From IMG/VR virus record IMGVR_UViG_3300036770_005137, positions 1 to 63,273 of that record: 63,273 bases of DNA; one strand, given 5' to 3'. The notes under the pieces are model-generated. The model was not told the origin of the DNA. It saw only the letters and a list, made by a program, of their open reading frames with translations, and searched no databases. Every line of letters starts with the position of its first letter. The stretch's first letter is position 1. The position numbers and the translations under genes are program-made. Positions 32,725 to 44,300 of the stretch are shown in pieces. Source of the DNA: a virus.

Positions 32725-34242
32725 TTAGAGTATTACTGCTTCGATCAATTTTAAAGAATGGTCATCGGAACTTTCTAAAGCTATAGCAAATGTTTCTGCA
32801 TTATTCACCAAGCCTGATATAGCAACTCCGTCGTTAGAGGCTCTTAGCCTATCACCTTTCTTAACTGTGCCCATAACTTTTACTGGAACACGACCTTTCA
32901 ATGCTACTAAGGTTCCTCCTTCTAAACCACTGTTCATTATATATGCCGGATGCGAACTGACTACACCAATTGCTCTGTCACCAATTCGACTAGCAGTTAT
33001 TTCTTTTTCTCCGCCTACTGAAACTACTGTTCCTACCTCATAATCTTGATCTGCAAGGTATTTTTCTGCTAAGTCAGCGTATCTAGCACTGGTAGCAGTT
33101 CCATTAAACACACCTGCATAAACATCGCCGTCGGCATTTCTTGCCACAATAGTATTTGCTGTAGCAGTTGTAGCAGCAGCTCGATAATCCGAGTTAACTA
33201 GTAAAGTATTTGCTCCTTCTGCATTTCCACTAAACGAGTTACCATAAACAATATTAAATTTTCTTGTGCTTGACCCTATATTGTTTACACCTGTAGTTGC
33301 ACTTCCCGAAGGATCATAACCAGGTAAAAGATTTTGTCCGTCAATTTCTAATGGAAAACGATTCCCTCCAGAATATGTTTGAAATCTAATTAATGAGCTT
33401 ACTGCATTACGTATTACAGGAACAGTTCCATTGCTAATAAAAACTTCTAAATCATTATCATTTCCAACAGTAAATCCTGGATCATAAAACCTAACTAAAT
33501 TAGGAAATACAGTGTTTATAGCACTTACAAAATCAATGTCTTTCTTTCCATTTAGTCTTAAACTATTGCTCGCTGTTCCCCAAAAACTGAACTTAGGCTC
33601 AGAGTCGGATAAATTTACATCAGTAACACCATATGTCGCTGAACTAGTATTTGTCTCAGTGGTATAGGCTAAAGTTAATCCTTCTTTTATTTTAACGAAC
33701 CCACCACTTAGTATCTGCCCTGAAGCAATAGTGAATTCAGACTTGCTAATAATGTATACTGTTTCATCATTAATAATACATTCTATTACCGCATGAGTGC
33801 CGCCTGTAGTATCTAAAACTGTTCGACTACGAAATTGAGTAATCCCGAACCCTTCAGCAACATCAGGACCTACTAGAGTATAATCAACTCCATTGTGGAC
33901 ATACAATTGATTTGTTGATGTTTTCAACCATAAATCACCTGTAGTGAGTCCAGTAGGAGGTGTGGACTTAGCAAAGGCTCCGCTAGCTGTTTTCCAATCT
34001 GTTCCACTATAATATGACAGCCTTTTAGTAGAACTATTATACCATAATTGTCCACTTACAGGACGAGACGGACCTTCTGGGCTTGAAAAATTTTCTAAAA
34101 GGTGGACAAAATTCTCATTCTGAACTTCACCATATCCAGCATAATTTTTTCCTATGAGCTTTATATCAAGAGTACTGTCAATGGTACCATCTTCAACTAC
34201 TGTTAGCTGAACTCCATTATATCTATCAATGCTGTATGGCAT
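32725..34242 (-). CDS. Tail fibre protein with shared N-terminal module and C-terminal ADLAEKY domain
   Basis: The 505-residue protein begins with the module shared with two other fibre proteins (LIGKNYAGYGEVQNENFVHLLENF, GQLWYN, then GDLWLKTSTNQLYVHNG and a GP). The middle is beta-rich. The last 120 residues (SARYADLAEKYLADQDYEVGTVV onward, with GDRAIGVVSSHPAYIMN and a V-x-G-x-V-KKGDRLRAS region) form the peptidase-G2/IMC-like end domain seen on phage fibres and spikes, in which self-cleavage occurs in some members. It has its own late promoter box at 34265-34272. Confidence 0.8.
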   Translation of the reverse strand: MPYSIDRYNGVQLTVVEDGTIDSTLDIKLIGKNYAGYGEVQNENFVHLLENFSSPEGPSRPVSGQLWYNSSTKRLSYYSGTDWKTASGAFAKSTPPTGLTTGDLWLKTSTNQLYVHNGVDYTLVGPDVAEGFGITQFRSRTVLDTTGGTHAVIECIINDETVYIISKSEFTIASGQILSGGFVKIKEGLTLAYTTETNTSSATYGVTDVNLSDSEPKFSFWGTASNSLRLNGKKDIDFVSAINTVFPNLVRFYDPGFTVGNDNDLEVFISNGTVPVIRNAVSSLIRFQTYSGGNRFPLEIDGQNLLPGYDPSGSATTGVNNIGSSTRKFNIVYGNSFSGNAEGANTLLVNSDYRAAATTATANTIVARNADGDVYAGVFNGTATSARYADLAEKYLADQDYEVGTVVSVGGEKEITASRIGDRAIGVVSSHPAYIMNSGLEGGTLVALKGRVPVKVMGTVKKGDRLRASNDGVAISGLVNNAETFAIALESSDDHSLKLIEAVIL

Positions 34243-34264
34243 TACTTAAACCCCTTATTCTATA

Positions 34265-34272
34265 TATTTATT
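34265..34272 (-). promoter_or_regulatory. T4-type late promoter AATAAATA
   Basis: AATAAATA on the minus strand lies in the 31-base gap between two fibre genes, 22 bases before the ATG of the 505-residue gene. It matches NATAAATA exactly. The short gap contains nothing else, which supports a real site. Confidence 0.65.
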
Positions 34273-34273
34273 A

Positions 34274-35323
34274 TTAATGCAAATCTACCCAGGCACCGTT
34301 AGCATAAGCTTGTATCTTGTTTAACGTGCTATTGTATATAAGCTCACCATTTTCCTGATCTGTCCTTGCATCTCTATCTAGAGTAGTATAAACTGGTAGT
34401 TTTATTTTAGAACTAGCACGAAGACTTCCTGTGATATCTAAACTATACTGAGGATTATCATTAAAAATGCCCACACGCTTGTTAACAGCACCATTATCTG
34501 CAATAATAAATCCATTATTAGTTACATTAATCTTGACCTGCCCTGCTAGACCTAGATAAAGAGGAGTCTCATTAGCTATTCTAATCGGGCCTACAGCAGA
34601 ATTATCTATATCATTCCTTAAGAAAACTTGAGCGCTTACTGCTGTTCCATTAGCGAGATTAACTGTATCTGCGTTAGAAGCAGTAACATTAAATTTTAAG
34701 CTGTTAGTTCCTGTAGTGGGTATGTTACAAATATTAAAACCGGGCTTGATAGGATTATTAACTACTCCTGAACTAAAAATACCTGAAGGAATAGAAAAAT
34801 TCACGGTGTTCTTACTGAATATACCAAGAACTGCTCCACCTAACCATAGAACTAATATAACACGTTCTAAATTATCAGTGTCTCTTATTGTTTTAACTTC
34901 AAATCCACTAACACCCTGGCTCTGCTTATAGATAGGGCCAGCTAATTTTAATCCTTCTTGCCCATCATAAAAATAAAGTTGATTTTCAGCACTGTCGATC
35001 CAAAAGTCTCCCTGAGTTAAATTAGCAGTTAATGGAGCAGTTCCTGATACAATAGGTCCGCTACTTTGTTTCCATTGCTGTCCATTATAGACTTTTAGCC
35101 TCAATTCATTAGTGTCAAACCATAATTGCCCTGTAATTGGCCTGTTAGGAGAACTTGTAGAGGCAAAATTTTCTAAAAGGTGAACAAAGTTTTCATTTAA
35201 GAATTCACCAAAATTAGAAGTATTTTTTCCAATTAAAGTTAAATCGCTAGCTACTTGATCTATAGTGCTGTCAATTATCTCTGTTAACAGAGACCCATCT
35301 GTTTTGTTTATTTTATAAGTCAT
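34274..35323 (-). CDS. Short tail fibre protein with shared N-terminal module
   Basis: The 349-residue product has LIGKNTSNFGEFLNENFVHLLENF near residues 30-55, GQLWFD and GDFWIDSAENQLYFYDGQ, the same order as its two neighbours. It lacks the C-terminal domain of the 505-residue protein. Instead it ends with a compact region (ENGELIYNSTLNKIQAYANGAWVDL) found at the ends of many marine phage fibres. The gene overlaps the stop of the collar-fibre gene by 1 base. Confidence 0.78.
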   Translation of the reverse strand: MTYKINKTDGSLLTEIIDSTIDQVASDLTLIGKNTSNFGEFLNENFVHLLENFASTSSPNRPITGQLWFDTNELRLKVYNGQQWKQSSGPIVSGTAPLTANLTQGDFWIDSAENQLYFYDGQEGLKLAGPIYKQSQGVSGFEVKTIRDTDNLERVILVLWLGGAVLGIFSKNTVNFSIPSGIFSSGVVNNPIKPGFNICNIPTTGTNSLKFNVTASNADTVNLANGTAVSAQVFLRNDIDNSAVGPIRIANETPLYLGLAGQVKINVTNNGFIIADNGAVNKRVGIFNDNPQYSLDITGSLRASSKIKLPVYTTLDRDARTDQENGELIYNSTLNKIQAYANGAWVDLH

Positions 35324-37668
35324 TAGCTAAAACGTCCAGTAAAAATAATATAGTTTATTGTTAAGTAAGGATTTAAAACATTAAATGGCTGTCCCAACGT
35401 AACTGAATTTACTCCTCCAGTGTCTGTCAACAATGCACCAGTTGATGAAAAAGGTGGCACAGATTGACTATATAACACACCGCTTTGTCCACTTGAAACA
35501 GTTGTAGAAGGATTTATAACTGCGGCAAATTGAGTATTGTTTGGGCTTTGTAAATCATGTGAATGCTCTGGCAAATTAGAAGCTGCTATTGTGGTAGACT
35601 CGGAACCTCCTTCTCCTCCAATAGAATCACCTGTAGCAGAAGTTATTCTGTTAGCAGATGTTCCAACGGTAGCAATATAGGACGACACTGCAATAGCAAT
35701 AAAATTTATACTCCCAACTGTATTTGCAGAAGACGTAGTAATCGTAATCTGTGTTGAAGAATTTATACTGTTAATAATTGCTGTGCCACCAAAAGCGCCA
35801 GATCCAGAAACCTTTTGTAACGTCATTCCTACAACTAGTCCCACGGTAGTATTCATTCCAGTTATAGTTGTAGTGGTTGCTGTAGAAGATATAACTCCAC
35901 TTAAATTTGATACTTGTGTAGAAGATTCGGGCACTTCAATACCATTATTCATAGTATCTCTACCTAAGGCAAATCGTCCTCTAAGATCAGGTAGCTTGAA
36001 TGTTCCTGCACCCTGAAGCGGACCATTCACGTAAGTATTACCTATTATAGAATATAATTCAGGATACTCTGAACGCAATATTTCTGCACCATCACATAAT
36101 AGATATCCATTTGGAGCTGTTGCTCCAGCAAAAGGCATAATTCCTCCTATAGGAACAGTTGCTACTTTTGAAAATAATTGTGTTCTAGTAGTTTTCTTTA
36201 GTGTGTTTGATTGGTAGACTAAAAATAAATCGTCAGGTTGCTGAGTAACACCGGTAATCTCTGACTTGTTATAGATAAATTCAGGATCAATTTCTACAGT
36301 AAAAACCTTTGTAGTGCCTCCTGTTGCTCCATCGAACACGACCGGACTAGATGTGGTCACATCTCCAGCTATACTAAAACTTGTAGGACTAGCTAATTGA
36401 GTAGCCGAACCGCTTATGCTTCCTGTATAAACACCTGTAAAATTGCCTATAAACTGGGTAGTTCCTGCTTGATTTCCAACAACATCTGCATAGACTCTAT
36501 TAAAAGATTTGTTTGTATCACCTAGATTAAAAGTAGAAGTAGTAGTAGGAACTATTGTTTTAACAGTAGCAGTTCCGTTTATAGTTGTATCTGATCCTAC
36601 AAATAGTTTTTTAGCAATACTTACACCACCTGAAGTTTTAAAACTACCAGTTAAGTTTGTAGTGCTTGTGTTAGATGCAATGTCACTGTCTGATACCAAA
36701 GTCAATGTATCTGTTACTTTAACTGTTCCTACTACGTCTAAGGATGCTAATGGAGCAGGATTGTTAACTCCTACGCTGCTACCTTTTAAAGTTAATACAT
36801 CATTGACGTTTGGACTAGTTAATGTTTTAAAAGTTATGCTTGATCCATCGGTGTTATTATATACAACTAAAGCTCCGGTGTTTGTTGCAGTGATCGAAGC
36901 ACTATTATTACTTCCTAAGGTTAGTCCTGCATCATTCCTGATTGATAGTCCAAAATCAGTGTAACTTGCCTGATCGGACCTTAAAAATTTGCTGCTGTCA
37001 ACTGTAACTGATCCTACTACCAAAGCATTAGCTTTTTCAGCAGTTCCCCATAATTTATTTGCGGTGCTTGCAACAAATGTCTTAGAGCTTATATTAGCAC
37101 CTGGATTTATTTCTGAAAATCCTTCAATCGTAAGCTTTGGTATAAATTTATCTTTACTTAAAATTAAAACTGTTTCTCCGCTTACTACTAATCTTATAAT
37201 AGTTCTCGAAACATTTAATGTATCAATTACTTGTTCAATCACAGGACCACTATTAAGCCCTTCGCTAAACTGAGGTCCAACTAAAATCCATGTAGCACCT
37301 GACCAAAAATACAACTGTTTGTTGGTCAAATCAACCCATAGATCACCTATATTTTTATTAATTGGCGCAGTGTAAGATTTTATAACATTACCAGCAGGAA
37401 CATAATTTTGTCCGTCAAAAACTTTTGTTTGATTATTGGCAGTATCATACCACATCTGTCCGACAATAGATTTTCCAGTTGGCGGCTGTGTAGGGCTAGC
37501 AAAGTTTTCTAACAGATGTAGAAAATTTTCTGCAATCGCTGAACCATAACCTGGATAATTTTTACCTAATAGTTTAAGACTTGTGCTATCATTAAAATAT
37601 CCATCAGGAATAGTTAACGAGCTACCTCTTGGGTTTTGCGGGTTAGTAAACGGAATAGTATATGGCAT
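35323..37668 (-). CDS. Tail fibre with phage tail-collar domain (gp12-type)
   Basis: The 781-residue protein starts with the shared module (LLGKNYPGYGSAIAENFLHLLENF, GQMWYDT, GDLWVDLTNKQLYFWSG). A long beta-rich shaft follows, and then a tail-collar domain from about residue 505 (IGGIMPFAGATAPNGYLLCDG, then LPDLRGRFALGRD). It ends with LPEHSHD and an LNPYLTINYIIFTG strand, the usual collar-domain ending. In T4 the matching domain is in the short tail fibre gp12. It should bind the host surface. The shared first 130 residues probably dock it on the same baseplate site as its siblings. Confidence 0.85.
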   Translation of the reverse strand: MPYTIPFTNPQNPRGSSLTIPDGYFNDSTSLKLLGKNYPGYGSAIAENFLHLLENFASPTQPPTGKSIVGQMWYDTANNQTKVFDGQNYVPAGNVIKSYTAPINKNIGDLWVDLTNKQLYFWSGATWILVGPQFSEGLNSGPVIEQVIDTLNVSRTIIRLVVSGETVLILSKDKFIPKLTIEGFSEINPGANISSKTFVASTANKLWGTAEKANALVVGSVTVDSSKFLRSDQASYTDFGLSIRNDAGLTLGSNNSASITATNTGALVVYNNTDGSSITFKTLTSPNVNDVLTLKGSSVGVNNPAPLASLDVVGTVKVTDTLTLVSDSDIASNTSTTNLTGSFKTSGGVSIAKKLFVGSDTTINGTATVKTIVPTTTSTFNLGDTNKSFNRVYADVVGNQAGTTQFIGNFTGVYTGSISGSATQLASPTSFSIAGDVTTSSPVVFDGATGGTTKVFTVEIDPEFIYNKSEITGVTQQPDDLFLVYQSNTLKKTTRTQLFSKVATVPIGGIMPFAGATAPNGYLLCDGAEILRSEYPELYSIIGNTYVNGPLQGAGTFKLPDLRGRFALGRDTMNNGIEVPESSTQVSNLSGVISSTATTTTITGMNTTVGLVVGMTLQKVSGSGAFGGTAIINSINSSTQITITTSSANTVGSINFIAIAVSSYIATVGTSANRITSATGDSIGGEGGSESTTIAASNLPEHSHDLQSPNNTQFAAVINPSTTVSSGQSGVLYSQSVPPFSSTGALLTDTGGVNSVTLGQPFNVLNPYLTINYIIFTGRFS

Positions 37669-37669
37669 C

Positions 37670-38278
37670 TTATACCTCGCTTAACCCTGTAAGACTTTGA
37701 ATTCTTACTGTATAATCTATTTGAATTAAACGATTTAGACTCTTTTGTACGGGATGAAATATAACGTGTGTTAATAATCTACCATCGCCGTCTGGATCGT
37801 AAGATTCTAATCCTAGCTCGTCAAACACATAGGTTCCATTGTTATTCGAAGTATTATCAAATGCTTCTTGATCCGATGGCTCACCATAATCTAACAAACA
37901 GGTAACAAATACATCTGTATAGTTTTTTCCTGTTGTGTGTCTTGTTTCTATCTTATTTCTAATAGGATCATTATTAACTACAGCCCTGTCATCGACCACT
38001 TTAGCATAAGTTTTATTGTATAAACTAGCATTAGTTCCTGTGCTGTTTGGTGTCAAGTATGTAATAATTCCAGTATCATTGACAGTGGTTCCACCATTGC
38101 CAAATGCCAATTTGTATATGAATCCTTGTCCGGCATTAGCAAGGCTTTCTGCAAGAGCGATACTCATATTTTCATAATGAATAGCATTACGTTTATTAAT
38201 AAAAATATCACCAGATTCAGGGTCAAATATCTTGATATGCCCTTCTATGTGTAATCCTGTCAAATCTTTTCCGTTCAT
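37670..38278 (-). CDS. Virion structural protein, likely baseplate-associated
   Basis: The 202-residue protein has an early GHIKIFDPESGDIFINKRNAIH segment and later LDYGEPSD-x-EAFDN, with a final IQIDYTVRIQSLTG strand. Proteins of this size and kind sit between the giant baseplate protein and the fibre genes in marine T4-like phages, but the T4 counterpart is unclear to me (gp8 and gp9 are candidates). A late AATAAATA box at 38297-38304 lies 18 bases before its ATG. Confidence 0.68.
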   Translation of the reverse strand: MNGKDLTGLHIEGHIKIFDPESGDIFINKRNAIHYENMSIALAESLANAGQGFIYKLAFGNGGTTVNDTGIITYLTPNSTGTNASLYNKTYAKVVDDRAVVNNDPIRNKIETRHTTGKNYTDVFVTCLLDYGEPSDQEAFDNTSNNNGTYVFDELGLESYDPDGDGRLLTHVIFHPVQKSLNRLIQIDYTVRIQSLTGLSEV

Positions 38279-38296
38279 AGTTAATTCTCGCTCTAA

Positions 38297-38304
38297 TATT
38301 TATT
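38297..38304 (-). promoter_or_regulatory. T4-type late promoter AATAAATA
   Basis: AATAAATA on the minus strand, 18 bases before the ATG of the 202-residue gene; it overlaps the stop codon of the giant gene by two bases. The spacing from box to start is the same as at gp6. The gene order gives this site control of the fibre genes. Confidence 0.65.
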
Positions 38305-41300
38305 ATTTGGGATATTCTGGGTAAAATGTTGCAACTTGAACTATAAATTTAGCTTGAACCGTGCTAGAATCTTGTAATGCTGTGTCTACAGAATCTTCCC
38401 AGATAGCACCGGTTTTCTTAACTACTAACACTTCTACATTCTCAGGCACGTTGCTAGATAAGCTGATATTATTACCAGATACAGTAAACTCTGAGGAAAT
38501 ATTTACGTCATCGCCTTCTGGGCTGTAAGGATATCCGTTTGAATAATCAAACATATCATAGCTAGATTTCCGTAATCTTAAACCGCCAACAAAAACTTCT
38601 ACGCCATCATTATCAGTCTGAGTTGTGAACTCTTTAGATTCAACAGTAGGGTCAAAACTTACAGAAATAGAACTTGTAGGTTCGCCTATAACACGTTCAA
38701 TTTTTTGAACATCTTGATAAGGAACGGTTTCTGAACTACCTAAATTAATCACTAAGGAATCTGCCCTGTGAATCGTAGGAGCACCTGTGCCTAAGGTCCC
38801 CCTTCTTAATTTAGATAAACTATTGCCTACCTTTTGAAAATATTCTATTCTTTCACCGTTAATTTCAATTATACCTGGAATATTTAAACCTACATCAGGA
38901 ATATCTAAGACAGAACCGTCAAATACTTCAATTGTTAAATCATTCTGTCGTAAATCTTGTGTTAAACGAGTTGTCTTTGATTTGTTAAGTCGTTTATAAT
39001 GGAATCTATTCAGCATATCCTTAAACTGCATAAATCCGTAACCTTCAATGCTCTCTCCAGAACCAAATGTTATAACATCTAATATGTCTGTAGATATTAC
39101 ATTATTAGCTAGAACAACTTGCTGAAAATCATTATCTAGGTAAAAATCTATACTATGAGTTAATAGCTTATTATTTTTTATTATCCAAACATAGTCATCA
39201 ACTTTTACTGGTCTAAACAATTTAAATCTACGACCTTGTAAATTCCTATATCTATAATAGTCAGGAGTATCAATGTCTAGTGCGGCAGAACTAGTAATAG
39301 ATTCTTGTGTTCTTACGATATCTAATATATCGTGATTATAAAAACTAATAACCTCAATATAATCAGTATTTAAAGGAGCAGATGCAAATACAATGCTTGG
39401 GCTTGAACTTGTGCTATCAATCCTATATTGTGAATTTGTTAGATTAGAAACAATTAAGATACCATCTTCTACATAGGTATTAGTATTCAATATAACACTA
39501 AACCCAGTTAGGTCTAATGTATAATCTAAACCAACTTGCAATAAGCTACCATTTAGATAAACTTTAATTTTACTAGCGTCAATAGTTCCTGGGAGCTGTT
39601 CATACTTACTCATAGTATAGATTAACACATTTCCTGACAATGTAAAATACTCATTTAAAGAAGGGTTTAAAATTTCTCCATTCTTAATAACTAAAACATT
39701 GCTAGATAAAGGATCCTTAACTCCAACCATATTAACTAAGGGAAATTCTACTGTGCTTCCATCAGCAGAAATCTGCTCAGATTTAACTATAGATGCTGAA
39801 TAATTTTGATCATCAGTTATCATATAGGTTATTAAACTGTTAGCAGTAGGAGCTAAACCAAATCGAATACCTACTCGGTAGATAGCAGCATACTCGGAGT
39901 CTGTTTCAAAAACTTCGTAGTCCACTGACTGTCCATTTACTAGAACAATATGCCCTAGATTTTCTGTAAACAACGCAGACGTAACAAACTCAACTGTTGA
40001 GCCGTCTGCTACAAAATGATCCAAATCTAGTATCTTTTCCGAAACATAGCCCATACTAATAACACTTACCACACTTCCTGCTGTAGGAGCAGTTGTGAAA
40101 CTAATATTTTTTGTATACCAATCAAAAGTATAATCAACATTTTGTTTCTTAATTTCGTATCCTACTTTAACAATTACTGCACTGGTATTTTGTGGGATTT
40201 GTAGCGCACTGAAATCTTCAGTAGATCCATCTGCTATATAATTTTTGAAAAATATTTTTGCAGAAGTGCTTGTTGGCAACTGAAATACCTTTAATGCTAG
40301 AGCATCAACTACTTGTCCTGGAACCACTTCTTCTGGAGCATAGCTAGTTGTAGGAGTAATTAGTCCATCGCCGTCCACTATTACTTCAGAAGGGTCAACT
40401 CCTGTTGCTGTGGTATAAGCTAGATTGCCGCCTTGCAATTGAGTGTCATAGTCGTCTGGTTTAGGACTCTTACTTCCATCACTGGTGTTTTTCCTAAAAA
40501 TAATCAAATCACCGGGCTCTAAATCTAACGGAGGATTATTTGTAGGATTAGGCAGTATATACGCAGATGTTATACCATCACCAATAATCGTTTGCATTAC
40601 AGCATTTAAATTTGTAACTGGATTGGGTGTTCCAAAATTAGGATCATCTAATCTAATTTCAGTATACTCATTCAGAGCAGAAATAATCGGTCTCTTTAAA
40701 TATACATTAATCTGCTGTCCTGCTTGAGGAACATAGTTAAACTCAAAGGGACCATAGGAACTTGACTGATCAATTTCAAATATTTGATCTTCGAATCCCT
40801 CATCCTCTTCACCCCAGAAGCCATCGCCCCAATTATCACTGTCCCATCCACCGGTTCCAACAAAATTAATAAGTCCTTGTATGTCAACACCACCGTAATC
40901 TATACCTGTCATTAACTGATTAAAATCATTGCCCAACATTCCTACAGTAGGATCATAATAGTGTTTAATTCTGTCTAATGCATTTAGATGTTCAAATCCC
41001 ACAATGTAATTTATAACTATCACATCATTTCTAGCAGGAGCAGTTTCAAATGTTAAAACTCCATAATAACTAGTAAATCCTTTGACACTAGTTGTTTTAA
41101 CAATTAAACTACAGCTATCTTTTAACACATCTATTCCGTTAATAGTTACAGAATAAGAATTGCGTTCTGTTCTAGCAGCATATTTTAAAACAAATTGCAA
41201 CTGACTTCCTGTCCCTTGGAACGTTTCTGTTATAGTTATATCTTGAATAGGATTAGACTTTGTTGTTCTATCAAACTTCATTGATACCTTGTTAGACCTG

Positions 41301-44300
41301 ACAACCTCCGACTCTATTACTGCCACTGCTCGAGCAGCAACTCCTGTTGAACTTAGTCCACCATCAATGATAACTTCTGGCACAGAAAGATACCCTGAAC
41401 CGTAGTTAGTAATTTGAATTCGATTTAGTTTTCCTACACTAACATAGGCCTTGGCCTGTGCTTGTATTTTAGAATCGCCGTTAATTCTCACAACAGGATT
41501 TGAAATATAACCCGAGCCACCGTCAACAATCACTAGGTCAATTATCTTAAAACCAACATTATCTCTCCAATGTTTCCAAGGATACTCACTTAACTTAGGA
41601 TTCAATGAAGAGTCATCTGATATGTTTAAATTAATGTTAGCAACTTGATATAGGTCGTTGACATATGGAGGAATATCAAAATCAGTAACTGACATTCGAC
41701 TTTGTTCAAGTCTATTATATGAACTCACAAATTCTCTAATTTTTGTTCTGTAAGGCTTAACTTCTTTAATATAATCTTCAAAGTTATCTAAACTGTCATT
41801 TTTATAAGTTACCTTTTGCTTTAATTCTCCTAGATTATGCTTACTCTTAACAAAGCTAGTCTTAGTAACCCAATCGACAAATGGTTGTTCATAAAGAACA
41901 TATCTTAAACTATTAAAGAACAAATTAAGATAATCAGGGTATAAATCGTCGACTAATATCTTTGTCTTTAACACATTCAAAATAATCCTTAATTCTTGAA
42001 CTGGAACATTGTCATAATACTGGCTATCATACAAATGATTATCATAACCAACTACGTCTACAGAAAAGTCATAAAGTGATTGTAAAAATTGAATCGTTCC
42101 GGCTTGTCTACCTATGACATTATAATTCTCAGTATAATCAAGTGTAACTTTATCATTATACTTTTCTAGTAGCAACCATCCTCCGGAACCCACGTTTTCT
42201 ACTTTTACAACCTGTCCTATTTCTGCGTATAGTGTATACAATCCGTAAGTGTTCGTTACTAGATGATCTATTTTTGTAAACTGGTTATAACCTGTTTCAT
42301 ACCAATCTATATATTTCCAGTATCTAGTAGTATCATAGCCTTGACTCTTAACCTTTTCATAAGAACTTAGTTGCTGGTTATATGAATACACAGACCAAGA
42401 ACCTGAGACATTCACATCCGATTTAACTAAGACTGCAAAATTTCTAATTGTTAGAGCTGTATCAATTAGGTATCCTTCACCGGAATTTATAACTTGAACA
42501 CCTGTTACTTGTCCTAGGTTGTTGATAGTAGAACGTAACTTTGCACGTTTTCCTATACCTTGAACTTCGATATAAGGGCTATTCTTATAACCATATCCTG
42601 GAGAAACAATACTAATATCTACTATTCTTCCATTGTCTATTACTGGCTCTAAAACAGCTGGAGTAACCAATGATGTATTAATAAATCTTAATTCATCTAC
42701 TGTATCTACAGACTCGTCCCATTCTCCACTAGATGCAGAAGGGGCAATTTCTTTTAAGAACAAATCGGAAATATCATAATCATCAACAATAATATGCTTT
42801 TTCATTACAGAATTAACAGACTCAATTAACTGTTTTAAAGCTTCTAATCTATTAACAAACATACCTTGTCGAGGACGATTCGATATGCCATATCGTTTCT
42901 TCAAATTCAGTTTAAGATTAGGAATTACTCTGTCAAAATCATCTTTTCCTAACAGACTATCTAGCCATTTCTTTTCTATTTCAACAGGTATTATTGTTTT
43001 TTCATGATTGCTAATAAGCTTCCATTGGCTATGTTTGTTTGATTTAGTAAGGTGATCATCGACTGTCCAGTATTCGATATTCAAATTAGTTTTGTCAGCC
43101 TTGACAAATCTTGCAAGATTAACTAATATAAAAGTATTAGATCCTGTAAATGATATACAAGGATAACCCTGTGCTACTGGATCCGAAATTAGCTTAGAAA
43201 CATCACTAGCACTAAGCTTTCTATCTTGCACATTAGGAATGATAGTTGGATTTTTTACCCAATAGTAGTAAACATTCTTAAATGACTGGCTAGTGACATC
43301 GTAAGACTGTCTAATACTATAAACAGTGTTACCATATTTAGAAACACCACTAATGCCTAAACTATCTCCCTTTTCTGTTCCTGATAGTGTATCCCATTCG
43401 CTGGGCTTATACTTAGTTTCTACCCATTCATATATGTCAATACTAGCAGTTTCATATAGTTGATTCCAATTTGACGAACGATAAACAGTGTTACCTAAAT
43501 TATTTTCTATAAATTTAGCTTTAGTAAGATCCCACCAAAGCATACCAACATACTGTTTGTTCCATGCTTGGCCTTCATCAACATTAACTAGCTCAGATCC
43601 TATAGAATAAGTTGCAGGGTCATAAAAAGTTTTAAATCTAATTTCCTGATCAGCTATACCTACTACTTTACCTTGAGCTACATCAACTACGTCTAGATAC
43701 TTGAGTAGTTCATTACTTTCAGTGTCATACAAGTAAACTTTTTTGAAACGTGAACTTATAATTTTATCAGCTTGTTGATACTTTTTAGTCCAACTAAATG
43801 TATTAGGTTGTTTATAATAATTAAAGATTACACCTAAATTTGTAAAGTTATCAACATCTTCTCTTATACTACTTACAAGTATAGAGTTAGACCCTACGCC
43901 TATAGAATACCCGTATCTATCAGTTAAATCAGTCCCAGAATCAGTAGACAAGCTTTCTCCGTAAATATAATTTTCACTATACTTGTCATAAACATCTACT
44001 CTACCAGAATTAAACTTAATATCATTAAATCTTAAAGTATTGTTATCAAAGGTCGTTGCTGCTTGGTCGAAGGTAGAATAATTATTAACATCACCGTTCA
44101 CTGCAAATATTACTAAAGTTTGATCATTGTTCATAAACTTTACATAATATCCAAAGCTTTCAAATGATGTCAGGAAGTTGCTCTTTATAGTCTGAGATTT
44201 AACATACCCACTTTCTGTTAATTTGTAGACATCAACCTTTCCACTATTCACTAAAACTGAATCATCATCAATCGCTCCCGCAGCTATAGTAGCTCCGTCA

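Noticed and set aside
36509-36964. Plus-strand open frame of 151 codons inside the collar-fibre gene
   Set aside because: It lies wholly antisense to a well-supported fibre gene, is low-complexity (valine, leucine and threonine-rich) and has no ribosome site. It is a shadow of the repetitive shaft sequence.
30794-37668. Diversity-generating retroelement acting on the fibre or tandem virion genes
   Set aside because: There is no reverse transcriptase, and the repeated 30-base block is identical rather than showing adenine-specific changes.
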